Shown: in pieces, positions 63,807 through 64,000 of the stretch
Layout of the letters: the number at the start of each line of letters is the position of its first letter
Numbering within the stretch: position 1 is the stretch's first letter
From: Niallia circulans
GTDB lineage: Bacteria; Bacillota; Bacilli; Bacillales; Cytobacillaceae
Reading direction: 5' to 3'
Assembly: GCF_003726095.1 (NCBI RefSeq)
Contig: NZ_CP026031.1
Coordinates: 124,001 to 188,000 of the forward strand
Length of the DNA stretch: 64,000 bases
Translations under genes and position numbers: made by a program
The notes under the pieces: generated by a model
The model's database searches: none
What the model saw: the letters and a program-made list of their open reading frames with translations, nothing else
Told to the model about the DNA's origin: nothing

Positions 63807-64000
63807 ATGGCAAAAAATCTATTTGCAACTTTTACAAATATTTTTAATGAAACAGAAACAAGCATCCGTACTTTTTTTGCACCAGGACGTGTGAATTTAA
63901 TAGGTGAACATACTGATTATAATGGAGGACATGTTTTTCCTTGTGCCTTATCTATTGGTACGACAGCACTTGTAAGAAAAAGATCAGATCGAGTGATTCA
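63807..64000 (+). CDS. galK: galactokinase, N-terminal part (cut by window end)
   Basis: First 64 codons of a GHMP kinase. The galactokinase signature [20 protein letters not shown] follows a short N-terminus, then [23 protein letters not shown] lies nine bases before the ATG at 63807. It phosphorylates galactose to galactose 1-phosphate in the Leloir pathway. The rest of the gene and probably galE/galT lie beyond the window. Confidence 0.94.
   Translation, partial: MAKNLFATFTNIFNETETSIRTFFAPGRVNLIGEHTDYNGGHVFPCALSIGTTALVRKRSDRVI

Overview
The window is an ordinary-looking chromosomal segment of a low-GC, endospore-forming member of the Bacillaceae. The evidence is the gene order, which follows the yja-yjb-yjc region of Bacillus subtilis (fabH-fabF, yjaZ, yjbA, trpS, opp, yjbC-spx, mecA, coiA, pepF, spxH-yjbI-yjbJ-yjbK, yjbL-relQ-nadK-yjbO, prpE, fabI-cotO-cotZ, yjcA, spoVIF, yjcD, yjcF-yjcG-yjcH), together with spore coat, SpoVA and stage VI genes. 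The genus cannot be fixed from this sequence. Anaerobic ribonucleotide reductase and a gluconate island, neither of which sits at this place in B. subtilis, point to a facultative anaerobe such as a Niallia- or Cytobacillus-type organism (inference). No phage, insertion sequence, CRISPR array or defence system was seen.

Layout. 1-2.4 kb: the 3' end of a sorbitol-type PTS operon (EIIBC, EIIA, a fructose-6-phosphate-aldolase-like enzyme and a HAD phosphatase). 2.5-8.4 kb: an unknown acidic protein, fabH-fabF behind a probable FapR site, a PerR-like Fur-family regulator, the YjaZ metalloprotease and YjbA. 8.7-16.1 kb: trpS and the oligopeptide permease operon, in which oppD and oppF are joined in one reading frame. 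16.2-27.8 kb: the proteolysis, competence and thiol-stress cluster (glycosidase-like protein, yjbC, spx, mecA, cardiolipin synthase, coiA, pepF, spxH, truncated haemoglobin, lytic transglycosylase). 27.9-36.2 kb: CYTH protein, a 153-bp tandem repeat, yjbL, relQ, nadK, a pseudouridine synthase, prpE, mgtE and a CPA2 antiporter. 36.4-46.3 kb: fabI and a sporulation block (cotO, cotZ, yjcA, a 35-residue Cys protein, a YhcN-type lipoprotein with spoVAC-spoVAD-spoVAEb, yjcZ, spoVIF), the YjcD helicase and a DUF421 protein. 46.5-52.4 kb: yjcFGH, nrdDG, a DoxX protein and an FMN reductase. 52.5-55 kb: a tRNA-Val, intergenic repeat elements and a peptidoglycan/polysaccharide deacetylase. 55.2-62.2 kb: the gluconate island (gntP, a C45 acyltransferase-like protein, an RpiR regulator, gnd, gntK). 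62.4-64 kb: a small unknown protein, an AraC regulator and the start of galK.

How the genes work together. Spx, its ClpXP adaptor SpxH, and the ClpC adaptor MecA are all here, and the spx leader carries an ECF-sigma-type promoter and a PerR-box-like sequence. fabHF and fabI both carry FapR-type operators. The gluconate genes share a GAAA(A/T)nTTTC operator motif, including an identical 16-mer in front of gntP and gnd, which makes the local RpiR protein their likely regulator. nrdDG has two textbook NrdR boxes 32 bp apart, and the DoxX gene has an Fnr/Rex-type palindrome.

I found no convincing wholly new system. The items most worth a second look are the OppD-OppF fusion, the Asp-to-Glu change at a metal ligand of the PerR-like regulator, the gluconate operator set, the CoiA-like zinc module on the YjcD helicase, the compact SpoVA operon, and the structured repeats near 28.5 and 52.6 kb.
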